Assembly: GCA_010405405.1 (NCBI GenBank)
Contig: MU004230.1
Coordinates: forward strand, 4,172,282-4,236,281
Direction: 5' to 3'
DNA length: 64,000 nt
Source: Microthyrium microscopicum
Lineage: Eukaryota > Ascomycota > Dothideomycetes > Microthyriales > Microthyriaceae
Below are positions 49,913-61,416 of the stretch, in pieces. The notes beneath the pieces were generated by a model. That model had not been told where the DNA came from. It did not search any database and was given only the letters and a program-made list of their open reading frames with translations. How positions within the stretch are numbered: position 1 is the stretch's first letter; each line of letters opens with the position of its first letter. The position numbers and the translations under genes are program-made.

Positions 49913-50771
49913 ATGGCCGCTGAAGATCTGTCGGATGGATTTTGGCTGTTTGGATACGGGTATGTTGTGTCTTCTTCTTGTTGCGAATATCAAATCTGAC
50001 TCAGATATAGGAGCTTGATATGGAAACCACCACCTAAATACGATCAGAGATTACCTGGGTACATACAAGGCTATGTCCGGAGGTTCTGGCAGGTAGGTTA
50101 AGATTGATTGTTCGGGGGCATGTCATCAACTCACGCCTTTGGTAGTCTAGGTAGGTTCAACCCTGTCTGATCGTCTAGAACATCGTTTCTAATCAGTCTT
50201 CTTTCGGCATGACAGTGAAGATCACCGCGGAACTCCTGAAGCACCAGGAAGAGTAGTGACGCTCATTGACTTTGATCACTACTCTACACTCGTAGATCAC
50301 CACAAATCCCCAGCTGACGAGAAAGTTTGGGGCGCAGCATATCATATCCCAGCTGAAGATGCTGCTGAAATGATAGAATACTTGGATATTAGGGAGCAAG
50401 GTGGCTACTCGGCGCAATATACGCCCTTTCATGTGGCCGGCGCAGTTGACAGTTCTGCCCCCAGAACTCTAAAGTGTATGGTCTACATTGGCCTGCCAGA
50501 AAACCCACACTTCATTGGGCCGCAAGATCCCCAGGCTTTAGCAGAGCATATTTTGCAAAGTCGCGGACCTAGTGGCGAGAATCGGGAGTATCTGTTCATG
50601 TTGGAGGAAGGATTGCGAGAATTGAACCCGCAGAGCGATTTGACGCATATAGACATGCACGTTAGCGATCTTGTTCAGCGATGTCTAGCAGTGGAGGCAA
50701 AAGGGAAGTCGCCAGCACATGGCTTGGAAAAGGTAACTAGCACAGATGAGCAGGAGGAGATTGAACGATAA
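49913..50771 (+). CDS. GCG1: ChaC-type glutathione-specific gamma-glutamylcyclotransferase
   Basis: Four exons (49913-49959, 50011-50092, 50146-50150, 50216-50771) sum to 690 bases and give 229 residues, the family size. The enzyme splits glutathione into 5-oxoproline and Cys-Gly in the cytosol. Visible family features are the substrate loop FGYGSLIWKPPP, GYVRRFWQSSEDHRGTPEAP, GRVVTLID, the conserved Glu region YLDIREQGGY, and LPENPHFIGPQD. The third exon is only five bases (TCTAG). Without it the join after RRFWQ would meet a stop codon; with it the protein reads QSSEDHRG, the expected sequence. The gene is convergent with FAN1, 46 bases away. Confidence 0.93.
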
Positions 50772-50817
50772 TATAGAAATGCAAGCGCTGCGTGGAGTGT
50801 CGTTATAGTTCATAAGC

Positions 50818-53427
50818 TCATGTCTTTTTGGCAACTGCGTGACAAAGTTCGACTTTGACTCCTGCTCCAGTCAATACGTCAATCCAAAGACGCTGAGTAT
50901 CGCTCAATCTGTCATTCTCGCTCTTGACTTCTGAAAACTTGATTTCTTTCTTTTCAACATGCCATAGAAATAGGTCCGGCATACCTCCTCCTCGCGTCCC
51001 GTATTCTTGGCAGAAAACCTTGCATATCGTGGCTAATGCATAGCCACTAAAGAGCTGGGATATCTCCAGAAGATCTTCCAATTCATATGCCCAGTCGAGA
51101 CCAACAACGCAAGTCTGTTTCTCCGAATTGGCATCCCAGACTTCTTTGATGATGCTCGGTGCCATGCCATTCTCGATCTGCACAAGTCGGTGGTTGATCT
51201 CTGACATTCTCGTGGGATAGAATGCGTCCGTGTGTAAATCCAACGGACAAGTTTGAAACGGTGTTTGGAAAACGTTTGGAACATATAGAAACATCACGTC
51301 AAAGAAGAGGTATGCAAACAGTGTCCTCGAGATGCGACCCTCGGAATGGTATCCTTTCCAACCTTGTGATCGATAGTGGCTAAGACACATGGCCTCCACG
51401 GAACATTCGCCATTCTCTTCCAAAGGATCGAGCCAAATTGTCTTGGTGCTTTTGAGGCTCTGCTTCAAGTCGCCACTATTTCGACGGCTAGATACGTCGT
51501 CCACATCTTGCTCTATTCGCACGCCCTCGACGTAGACCTCGACTGGTGCAGCTAGCCGTACATGTGAGAAGTCGTGTTGCTCGCGTTTTGGAATTCGGCA
51601 GGCCTTTTCAAGCTTCGTGATGCGCTTCTGTAAATCATGATGGTAGATGAGATGCACCATTGGATCTTCAATACCCTCTTCACATGTTTGTAAAGCAATG
51701 CGTTTCCACTTTCGCTTCAGTATGTCATCCACACGGCCATCTGAAGCGTGGATGGCAGCCAAATAATGTTCTTCAATGAGCGCCTTTCTTTGATACCAGG
51801 CGCCGCGTCTAGCATGATGGAATAGCCGTTGGTCTAATAACTCTGTGACAATATCATGTTGCTCTTGATGTCGCTTGAGCTTGTGCAAAACATGCAGCGC
51901 GGCTTTATGAATGATGCGGGTGTAAACCCAAGCCGGTGATAATCGTCGAAGATAAGCACCTTCACCGCTTTGGTAAGTCCCTTGGGACTCTTTGCTTTGC
52001 TCGTGAGCGACTAGTTCTCGCCAGCGAGGGAGTACAGAGTTATGGATCTCTATAACTGTTTGCAAACCCTCTTCCGTGGGCTTCCCATTCATTTCGAGTA
52101 TATTGTCCACTTTGTGCTGAGCGCGCAACGCCGCTTCAAATTCTAGGAGCAAGTCTCGGGACTCAAAGATGCTAGCAGACCTCGAAACAAAATATTCCGG
52201 AAAGTTCCTCTTGGCAATTCGTGCAAGTATCATTGTGGTCAAAGACTTTTCCGTCCACTCACTTGACCTATAGAACACCAGGTGGACTCTTTCGAAAAGA
52301 AGGAGGGGAGCCAGTGAAAGACGAATGCAAGGTCCCGTCTCGTCCAGTATTTTTCTCAGAAAGTGAGTATCCCGATTTGAGTCGATGTCTGGCGATTGCC
52401 GCCGCGAGCCATTTCCATTCTCATCGGTCTCAGAATCTTCTACGGCTGTTGAGACGGAGGTTCGGGAGGCATCGGTATCAGATCTCCGGAGCACTGCCTT
52501 GATTCCAACTTGTTGTTTACTGGCTTTTCGGAGACCTCTAGCGAGTTCAGCCTTATTTTTACCTTGAATTTTGGCCTCTTTTGCTAGAGCCTTGAGTTCG
52601 TCTAGTTTCAATAACGTTGTAGCCTCGTCCAGAGTGATGATCAAGTCTGAGCTATCCGCAAAGCAGAATTCTCGCTCGAGGTTTTGGTCCTCTTGCATAT
52701 CCAGGGCATCAGGAAAACTACTGGTAGGCGTGGTGTGTGGAGGAAGAATTCGTTTCTCCTGAAGCTCCTTGATTGGTCCCTCCAAATCCCCTATATCGTT
52801 GTAATATCGTAGTGACTTGGTTCGATGCCACGCCGATGTTTTCCGCAAGAAAAGACGGACATATCTAAGCAAAGTTAGCTGACTTTTAACGATGACAGAA
52901 ATGGAAACTTACAGGAACTGTGCTTCATAGCTCAACTCGTTCCAGTTCTTGAAAAGCACTCGCTCTGCCTCGCTGAATAAATGTTCTTCTTCGTCCAAAA
53001 CCGTTTCCAACGCCATATTGAAAGCATCGACATAGATGGAGCTTTTACCTGGAACCCATTTGCGACTGTTCAATCGATGGAGGGTGCCATCAGGTGCCTC
53101 TTCTTGATCCTTGGCAGCCTGAGATGATTCATAATGGTCAATGGCATCCTGATCCGTCTGTACAAGTGGAAGAGCAATCTCAAGTCCAGTGGGTCGGACT
53201 TTGTCCTGTAAATTCGTCCGTCCAGGCTGGGCTGTTTCTATCTCCTCATAAACTTCGTCTCCTGGCAAATCTGAACCGTACTCGGATCCTTCGTCTGATA
53301 ATCTCGGTTTCTTGGCATGACGGCCTTCTGCATTACCATCATCCGCATGATTTTCAGACAGATGGTGCTTGGTACGTAGCCCAAGCATTCTGTTGTGTTT
53401 GGCATCACTCTGGGGTCGCAATGTCAT
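50818..53427 (-). CDS. FAN1: FAN1-type DNA repair nuclease (SAP and VRR-NUC domains)
   Basis: Two exons (53427-52913, 52864-50818) give 853 residues. Family members are structure-specific 5' flap endo/exonucleases that act in interstrand crosslink repair. A SAP-like DNA-binding helix pair is visible (LDELKALAKEAKIQGKNKAE) near residue 270. A TPR-like helical region follows, and the C-terminal VRR-NUC domain holds the PD-(D/E)XK core: GGGMPDLFLWHV supplies the Asp and FSEVKSENDRLSDTQ the Glu and Lys. No UBZ finger is seen in the disordered N-terminus. The frame is open 27 codons upstream, but only from a GTG, so the first ATG at 53427 (MTLRPQSDAKHNRM) is chosen. Confidence 0.92.
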
Positions 53428-54252
53428 CGTTGGGACCAGATTGCGGTAATGGACCTGAGGAGAGACAAGCACTGAGAAACTAGAGTAGAGGTACGCGTTG
53501 AGGTTCACGCGTCCAAATCGCGCTTTTACACGCGTTCACGTGACTTGAATTATTGCACATCTCGAGGCTGTGCACAGATAATCTTCTTCATTGCTCAAGA
53601 ACACCGTTTTGCATTGCGAACTATAACATTCCATCCGTCTGTGAATATTCAAGACTTCCTGTCGATGAATAACGCCTTTGCATTCGCATTACCCTTCAGC
53701 TGCCAGTCCAAAAGCGCCACTGTCGCCTTTGCGTAACAACATCCATTGAGGTCGTAGTGGATGCAAAAGTCGTTGGCCCACATCATGATTTGCAATTTGA
53801 GATCAGCCGGCGGATTCTCTGGAGCATAGATAGTATGACCTGGAAGAGTTAGGTCGGTCATCATTTAACTCTATCGGACCCGTACTTTCTTTCTCGACTT
53901 AGAACAGAAAAGCAAAGTTTTCTCCAAGCCTAGATACTCTATCTACTAGTAGCTAATAGTTATAAACATATTCAACTACTATCGAATCATATGGTTCATG
54001 ATACCTATAGCCATGAGTTGTATAGTCCGAAGGCGAGAAAAGCAACGAAAGCAGTTAAACTTATTTCCATGCAACAAGTTCATTTTACAAAACAGCAGAC
54101 AAATATATATACAGGCCTCACACCAACAACGCCCGCTGATGCGAGAGCAAACATCTTTTAATAACGCAAATATCGAAGAAGATAAAGTAGCCACAACACC
54201 ATACCTCACTGAACCAATCCCCACCACCTACCAGCCTGAGCAAAGAGAGAAG
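53428..54252. other. Intergenic, 0.8 kb, with one small open frame
   Basis: This lies between the start of FAN1 and the end of Sec3, both on the minus strand. A minus-strand ATG frame of 71 codons (53864-53649; MMTDLTLPGHTIYAPEN, then LQIMMWANDFCIHYDLNG) has natural-looking composition but no recognised family or splice support. The rest is AT-rich (53880-54120), with nothing else supported. Confidence 0.45.
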
Positions 54253-57200
54253 CTAACGTGCGCCCTTAAACCACTTTGCAATCTCATCTCTACTCGCTGG
54301 CACACTGACAAAGTCGTCGCCGTACACTGGCTTTGGCTGCGTCTGGACCTTTTCAATCTCGCGTGCAAATCGTTCTTCACATGCACCTAGCACTTTGACG
54401 ACCAAGTTACGGCTAATCTCCTGCTCGTCAGCATCTCCGAAATGCTTTTCAACACGCTTGCGTAGCGCATCAACACCACGTCGTAGTTCGCGGGCGTCAT
54501 ACGCAGAGACAAGCTTCTTGAAAGTGCTCGGTGAAAAAGTTGGATTGGACGCGAGGTTTGATAGTGACGTGTGTGCACCCTTGGCTTCAATGGCATGATT
54601 GAGCGATTCCATAAAGTCCTACGAGTTGTTAGCAAATAATGGGCAAGAGAGCTGGAGGAAGATTTACCATGAGCTTGCCAAGTGGACGGCGGAGGACAGC
54701 GTCAACATAGAGTGATAAATGTTCATCGAGCTCGTCATTGGCCTTGGTCTTACCAGAGGATAGAACTTCGTTGCCGCGTGTATCAACATACTCAACGTAG
54801 TGGTTCATGTTCTCAATGAGTAGAATGTGATAATTCAGCGCTTCCTTGTCTTCGGGATCGTTAGACACTGCATGCGGCGCCGAAGATGGAGACTCTTTGG
54901 CAATGGCGCGTAAACTTTCGAACATCGCTTTGATGAGTTGTTGGTAACCTTGGTCGACTAGGGTTCGAACTTCATCAGCGACATTCTCTCGGTCTTCAGG
55001 GAGTAGATTTTCGACGTGGCCTGAGAAGCTGGGAAAGATCTTCATGAAGTAAATAACACCCTTGCGTTTCTTGATTTTAACCTTTGTGTCTTCGATAGCT
55101 CGGACTTGAAGGTTCAAGAATTTGGTCCAGTCATTGGTCAATTTTGTCGACAAAGAGTGAAGTGTCCGATAGAAAAAGCCATCTTCAACTCCATCCATAG
55201 CTTTATGTAAAGCATTTAAGATGCCGACACCTTGGAGTGGTCCCATGTTAACGGCCCAATTGACAAGATTTTGTAACTCGGTCGGTAGGAATGAAAACAT
55301 GTCTGACATGAGACCGGAAACAAGCTGATTCATTTCAGAATTAGGCTCGTATGTTTTACGGTGGAGATCGTGATTTCCTTGTCTATTTTCTGGTAAAGCT
55401 GCTTGAGCTGCTTCAACGAAATCCACAGTCTCGGTCGTAGAAGCATGGAAAAAGTCAACAATAAACGCCTGCTCGGTGAGCAAAAGGGGAGCGATATCTT
55501 GAATAGCATCGGCAACAGCGTCCGATGGGAATAGTGTACCAGTGCGACTATTGGATTGGCGGTTGGGCTTTTCACCAGAAGCAGCACGCAACGTTCGAGC
55601 CAGAGTTCCACTGCGTTTGACTGTAAGCTTGCGAGCACTAATAGCAAGCCCATCTGGCTGGTTTTCGTTGATGGTGAACAGCAAGTCTTGTTCCTCCCCA
55701 GCATTTCCTCGGGCCATCTTCTTACAGTTTTGGAATGTGCCATTCAAAGACTCCGAATAAACTGTTCTCATCTTGGTCTGATATCCGCTGATTAAATCAA
55801 GCCAGGAGTTCCGATCCATAGACTTGGCAAATAAAACCAGCGGGCTGTACTTCCAAAGAGTTGCTCGTCCGGCGTTGACATCAGATACTGTGATAGTGCT
55901 GGTAGAGTTGACTTTTGAAGGATCGTTCTTAGCATGGGATTCGATTTCCATGGCAGCTTGGCCATAAATGATGTCCATGTAGTTCTTGAAGCGGGTGAGA
56001 AATATTTGACTGGCATCAAGATAGCCATTGCGCTTCTCTTGAAGTGCTCGCATCTTGGAAAGTTGAGTGTATTCTGCCGCCTGTTCAGTGGCATTGCCTG
56101 TTCGAAGGGAAGGATCGGTCAGAACAAGAGCTTTGTAAAGTGACAACACTGCTCGCTCGACAGATTCTAGTCCTTCTAGGCTTATCACATTTGAGTTGTA
56201 AATGGGATCCATTTGCTGAGACGGAACGTTGACTGCATCCAAAAGATCTTGCAGCTCCGTCATCAGTAGCTTTTGGTTGGATGTTTGCACTTGTAGACCT
56301 TGTCCTTGCGCTTCAATATATGCAATATCGTCCGATAGACTCTGTAGAAAACATTAGTGGCTGCATCAAGAATATGCAATATGATCAAACTTACGCCTAG
56401 CTCAACACTGTAGATCGTGAGAAGCTTTTCAAGAACATCACATTCCTCTACTGCGTTGTCAATGAGTTTGATGGCAGCATTACGCTCCTCATCATGTAGA
56501 GCAATATGTTCAAACCAACTGCCAGTTTGGACTCTGGAGAGTTCTCGGCGAATTTCAGCCTGCAGGTTTTCTACAGGTTTGGTATGCCAAACATCTTGTG
56601 GCCAAAACTCTTCTAGCAAAGCCTCGTACTCTAGTCCTCTTCCCTCTAGAAGAGAGGAATCAACCCCGAGTCGATCCAAATACTTAAGTTGTTGAGGGGT
56701 TCGTCTAACTTTTCGTCTCGCAGCTTCTTCTTCTTCCGCTTTTGACTTTTGCTGGAGTTCTGCAGCCTTTTGTTGAAGGTCTGACATTTTGTTTGTTGTG
56801 GTTGTTGTGGCTGGAGCTGCCTTTGATAGATTGAGTGCGTTGGGCATTGGCTCATCCGGAGACTTTGGGCTTGTAACTTTTAGGTCAGGAAGACTTTTGG
56901 TTGCGGTAGCTGATGTTGGCGTCTGCTGGATGGAGTTTTGGTCTGAGTTGATAGTTTTCATACTCTCTGTGGTTTTTGTTCTGTTTAGACCTGGAGCGGG
57001 TACTACGCCCGTGATACCATCAGGTTCGTTTGTCTTGCTTTCTGTACCAGCTAGAAGAATCTTGGCAGCAGCGCCGCCAGCACGAGGTTTGAACGCCCCG
57101 TATGCATTAGCCGCTGACTTGAACATCTCTTTTGCGCTCTTCTTCTGACCTCCAAACATGCGACCAAGTCCAGGTCGGGAGATCCCGTCAGAATCCTCTG

Positions 57201-58863
57201 CTGGAGGTGAGGTTGCAGGCGTTGCTAATTTCTCGGGCTCTGAAGCTTTAGGTACTTCCTCTATTGGCTTTACCTCCGATGTAGTCCTCAGTGGCTCTAT
57301 AGGCTTCTCGATCTTTTCGGATATTGAGACTTTGCGAGAATTCATTCTTTCTGGAGACTTTGGCGGCACCTCCATGGCGGGTGGCTCAGGCGGAGTATGC
57401 TGGTCAAATGATCTGTTGCTTGGCTGCAAAGGTCTCGGCATAACAGCACCAGAATCGTTGCCAAATCTTGAATCATTCAGTGGTGGGCTGGCCATAGGCG
57501 GTCGTCGTCGTTCGGGAAGGGGGGTTGGGACTACTTGTGGAAGCGAATCAGATGACCCATTGGCTTGATCTACACATGTCAGTGGTAAATTTGTTAGCTG
57601 AGAAGTTGAACTTACATCTATCACCATTGACGGCCCGAAGCCCTCCAGCATTACTCGATATACCCAGACCATTTGATGGTGGACCATCTCGAGAACTAGG
57701 AGCCTCAGGCGGCTGGAAGAAACCACCTCCACGCCGACCACCACCACCTGGTCTGAGAGAATCAGGCGTGCCCTCGCGCTTAGGAGCGAGATCTATAGAC
57801 GATGCTTGCGGTGTTATACGTCCCGCAGTCGTCGGAGGAGTTTGAGAGCCATACGGTCGCATCTGATCCCTACTAGTTGCTTGTCGTAGTCCTTGCGGTC
57901 TCAACGAGTCTGGCGGCTGAATGGCCGGAGAGGAACGACCATCCTGGTTAAAATTTGCTCTTCGAGCACTCATTGGTGGCGGTTGAGCTGGAGGGCCGGA
58001 CCGTGGAGGAGATGGCTGAGGAACTGGGGAAATCGGACCTCGCGTAGAACCATTTGGGCTGAAGGGGCTTTTAACCCTGTTTGCTCCAGCTCCAAAAGAT
58101 TGTACTGAGCTAGGGGTCGCAGGTCCACTAGACCTCGTCTGATCAACTTGAGCCAGAACTTCGTCAAGCTCTCGGGGAGCAAAGCCTGAGAGTTGCGGTA
58201 ACTGTCCACTGGTGTATTTGTTGTAAACCTTAAGTAGGCTAGCAATGAAGTATATCTTTTCGTTCATCGAGTTGGTATGCCAGAAATATGGCTTTCCGAC
58301 TGTTACCATGAATCCGTTTTCTCCAGCCCATTGCGCCCATTGCTCTTCATCTTGGCCTTGGGGCTTGAAATCTGTAAACGACTGGACTGCAGATACTTCT
58401 TCAAAGTTCCAAGTCTTGCCAATGGAGAATGACCCGTTTGCATTTTCACGCGCCTTGTGCATACGAACTCTTCCAGTACTGCGAACAGCCAATATAATGA
58501 CGCGTTCTTTCTTATTCTCCGGTCCAGAACTGGGAGGAGGAGGTGATTGCGGGTGCCGACCGTCTTCGGTAATACGAATATGGGTGATATAGGATTCAGC
58601 AGCTATAATACGCTTAGTTGTGTCAGGGGCAGTGGAGTCACACGAAGCTTACGTTGACCATCCGGCTCGGTTTTTGCGAAGCAGCTTAGTATTATCTTTC
58701 GCTTGTCATCGGCGAACTTCTCGGCTCTAGTCATTTGCGAAGCTGGAGGGAGAGGTTGTGACGCGGGTGAGGAGATGGGAGGGGGACGTATTCCAGGACG
58801 CATGCCAGACGCTGGGCCGCTGGGAAGACCATATGGCCGACCATTGCGGCCAGGAGGGTCCAT
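54253..58863 (-). CDS. SEC3: Exocyst complex subunit Sec3
   Basis: Five exons joined across introns near 58640, 57590, 56370 and 54640 give roughly 1,450-1,470 residues. The start is MDPPGRNGRPYGLPSG. The N-terminal PH-like domain (YITHIRITEDGRHP, then RVIILAVRSTGRVRMHK, NFEEVSAVQSF and KPYFWHT) is the part that binds PI(4,5)P2 and Rho GTPases in yeast Sec3. A long disordered Pro/Ser region follows. The coiled Sec3 core comes next (LEYEALLEEFWPQDVWH, then SLSDDIAYIEAQGQGLQ), with helical bundles to the end (DEIAKWFKGAR). Sec3 marks sites of polarised secretion at the plasma membrane, especially hyphal tips. The gene is divergent from the Srp40-like gene. Confidence 0.94.
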
Positions 58864-59376
58864 GGCTGCCGTTTGAAGGTGCTAAAAATTGAGCGTTTTA
58901 GGATGTGCGACGGTTCATGACGAACAAAATTGAAGAGATGTGTTTTGGCACGGTCGAGAACTGGGCGGGAACGGGCAGCATCCAAACGAGATGTGCGCAA
59001 CAACGGATCGCGGCGGGTATCCAAGAGTAGCAGCGACGATAGAGTAATGGGGCGGAAGGAGAATACGATCGAAAGCAATGGCAATGGAGAGGAAGGTTGG
59101 TTTGATGGATGGTTGAAGCAACCTCGAACTGCCTATGAGAGCGTGATGCTGGTACATCAGAGTTGAGGCTGGCTAAGGCATTATTCTTGAAGGATCAGGC
59201 ATTAATTTATTCAAGCCTAGCCGCCTCGCACTAAAATTCTAGGATGGCACAGACCAATTAAAGCTTTTGATGTCTCTCCCACCACCCTGAAAAAAGTTTC
59301 TCCCACCAAATCCAAAGTCCGGCCCCAATATCAACACCACGCTTTTCACTCCAATACCACCAGCCAATCCGAAAGA
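58864..59376. promoter_or_regulatory. Divergent promoter between Sec3 and Srp40-like genes
   Basis: About 510 bases separate the two outward-pointing ATGs. It contains a CCAAT at about 59364 before the Srp40-like ATG. No convincing coding frame. Confidence 0.5.
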
Positions 59377-61017
59377 ATGGGCAAGGGCAAGAAGAAAGGA
59401 AAGGCCAAGATCAAGGCCAAGGCCAAGCTTGCAGCAAGAGCCAAGGTCGCCGCAGCAAACTCAAAAAGCAAGATCCGCCAACGACAACAACACGCCCTCA
59501 CTCAGTCTGCAAACCCTGTTCTCCTGGACATTGTCTGCAATTTCCTCGAAGCCAATGGCTACAACTCAACCTCGAAAAAGATCCGCAAGAATTTGGTGAA
59601 AGATGCCACCAATGGTAGAACGAAAATCGAGACCGACAAGCCTATCCCAACTTTGACATCGGTCTTCGCTCAATGGGAGAAAGATCACCCCGAAACCGCA
59701 CCCATCTACCAGCCACACGTAAAACCAGACAAGGGCGAAAAGTACGCGGTACAAAAGGCCATGCGAGTCGCAAACCGAGAAGCTAAGGAAGCAGCCGCAG
59801 CGAAATCTGCTGGGAAGACACAGCCTGTGACAAAGAAGGACGAAGAATCGGATGCGGACAGCGAAAGCAATAGTGATTCGGAGGACAGTAGCGATTCCGA
59901 CTCGGAGTCAGAAGAAGAAGAGGAGAGCAAGGCCGAAGCGATTTCTGCCAAGAAACCAGATGTCAAGCCTGAACAGATTCCTCTTCCCAAGAGTGACTCT
60001 TCGGCATCCGACTCCAGCTCTGATTCGTCATCCGATTCTTCATCCGACGATGAAGCTCCTCCAGTGCCTAAAACCGCCGAGCCGACCAAGGTATTGAAGC
60101 GTAAAGCAGAATCTTCAAGCTCTTCTTCAAGTTCTGATTCGAGCTCCTCGTCAAGCTCCGGCTCTGATTCCGACTCCGATGCCGATAAAGCACCGGCTGC
60201 AAAGAAAGTCAAAGTTGAGGAAAAGGCTGAGCCTGTGAAGGATGTTGTCATGAAGGAAGCAAGCGAATCAACTAGTAGCTCTAGCTCTTCCGACTCTAGC
60301 TCCGACTCCGAATCCGAAGAAGACGTTGCAAAGCCTGCCACCCAAGAGAAGCCGATCGAGGTCAACAGCGACTCCAGTTCAAGTTCAGACTCTTCAGATT
60401 CGGACTCATCAGAAGACGAGGCCGCAGCTCCTGTCAAGGCCGAAAAGAAAGAACCAGCGAAAGTAGAAGTCAAAGACGAAGCAAAAGATGACAGTAGTAG
60501 CTCAGACTCATCCTCAAGTTCCGACTCCGACTCATCAGATTCTGATTCTGACGACGAAGCGGCCCCAGCAACTGCTGCTGCCGCCGTCGAGTCCAGCAGC
60601 TCCTCATCCTCTCCAACTTCATCCGAAGCTTCAGCCGCAAAGCAGCTAAAAGCCGAAGCCAAAGACAACGAAAGCAAATCCTCATCCAGCCACACCGTAC
60701 GCGTGTCACCAGAATTCAAGGCCGTCGACAGCAAGAAACGCAAAGCTTCGCCTGAACAACCCTCAGGCGTCGAAGAAACTGCTAAGCGGCCCAAAGGCGA
60801 AGAGCGGTTCCGGCGTGTACCTCTCGACACAGCCGTGGACCCACGATTCTCATCTAATGAATACAAAAGCTACGATTATGCCGACAAAGCGTACCAGGAT
60901 TTGGTTGTCACCAAGGGCAAGAACTTTACGAAGGAGAAGAACAAGAAGAAGCGGGGCTCCTATCGGGGCGGCGCGATTGATACGGCGGGTCAGGGTGGCA
61001 TCAAGTTTGAGGATTAA
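59377..61017 (+). CDS. SRP40: Nopp140/SRP40-like nucleolar phosphoprotein with LisH motif
   Basis: A single exon of 546 residues. The start is very basic (MGKGKKKGKAKIKAKAKLAA). A LisH-type helix pair follows (PVLLDIVCNFLEANGYNSTS, about 50-75). The middle, about 160-430, alternates Ser/Asp/Glu acidic runs with Lys/Pro/Ala-rich basic spacers, the Nopp140 repeat style and likely casein kinase II targets. The C-terminal SRP40 domain is RFRRVPLDTAVDPRF, then NEYKSYDYADKAYQDL and GSYRGGAIDTAGQGGIKFED. Family members are nucleolar chaperones for snoRNPs and ribosome production. Serine codons in the acidic runs alternate between TCN and AGY, so the DNA is less repetitive than the protein. Confidence 0.94.
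   Translation: MGKGKKKGKAKIKAKAKLAARAKVAAANSKSKIRQRQQHALTQSANPVLLDIVCNFLEANGYNSTSKKIRKNLVKDATNGRTKIETDKPIPTLTSVFAQWEKDHPETAPIYQPHVKPDKGEKYAVQKAMRVANREAKEAAAAKSAGKTQPVTKKDEESDADSESNSDSEDSSDSDSESEEEEESKAEAISAKKPDVKPEQIPLPKSDSSASDSSSDSSSDSSSDDEAPPVPKTAEPTKVLKRKAESSSSSSSSDSSSSSSSGSDSDSDADKAPAAKKVKVEEKAEPVKDVVMKEASESTSSSSSSDSSSDSESEEDVAKPATQEKPIEVNSDSSSSSDSSDSDSSEDEAAAPVKAEKKEPAKVEVKDEAKDDSSSSDSSSSSDSDSSDSDSDDEAAPATAAAAVESSSSSSSPTSSEASAAKQLKAEAKDNESKSSSSHTVRVSPEFKAVDSKKRKASPEQPSGVEETAKRPKGEERFRRVPLDTAVDPRFSSNEYKSYDYADKAYQDLVVTKGKNFTKEKNKKKRGSYRGGAIDTAGQGGIKFED
59850..60650 (+). repeat. Low-complexity Ser/Asp/Glu repeat tract in the Srp40-like gene
   Basis: Five or more acidic serine blocks (for example SSSDSSSSSDSDSSDSDSDD) are separated by Lys/Ala/Pro/Val-rich spacers of 20-40 residues. 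At the DNA level they are tcN/agY/gaY trinucleotide mixtures rather than exact repeats. The composition also leaves a 386-codon antisense frame open (60866-59706), which I regard as an artefact. Confidence 0.75.
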
Positions 61018-61416
61018 GCAGAGCGAGTATACTTGTGGGCGTTTGTGTCAAATTCGAAAAGCGATCATTAGATATCCAGGGGGCTGTGTTGAGTTATGTT
61101 GTGTACTAGCCTTCTCTTTTTGCTGTAGAAAGCTTGAATATAACATTTTTACATACCATATCCTTGCTAGAGGGCACATCAATGAAGTGATCTCCAATGC
61201 TTCAAGCCTTGAACCCTGTTTTGGACTATACTGGGTTACTCATCCAATCGGTAGCTTTCCATTAAATTTAAGGTAATCACGCACTAAAGCACCGGTATGA
61301 ATAGAGAGCAATAATAAGGGAGGGAAGTTTTCATCATATCATCATATTTGGTTTTCTTCGGTTTTTATGCACTATTCAGAGACACTGAAGTTTCTCAAGC
61401 CAAAGCAAACAGGCGG
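61018..61416. other. Intergenic between convergent Srp40-like and aminotransferase genes
   Basis: About 400 bases of AT-rich sequence holding the two 3' untranslated regions. No supported frame. A short catcatat repeat lies near 61331-61350. Confidence 0.55.

Noticed and set aside
59706-60866. Antisense open frame of 386 codons opposite the Srp40-like gene
   Set aside because: Its Ser/Glu/Leu/Ala-rich product simply mirrors the Ser/Asp/Glu codons of the sense gene, which rarely create stops on the other strand. It has no motif and the sense gene is a clear family member.
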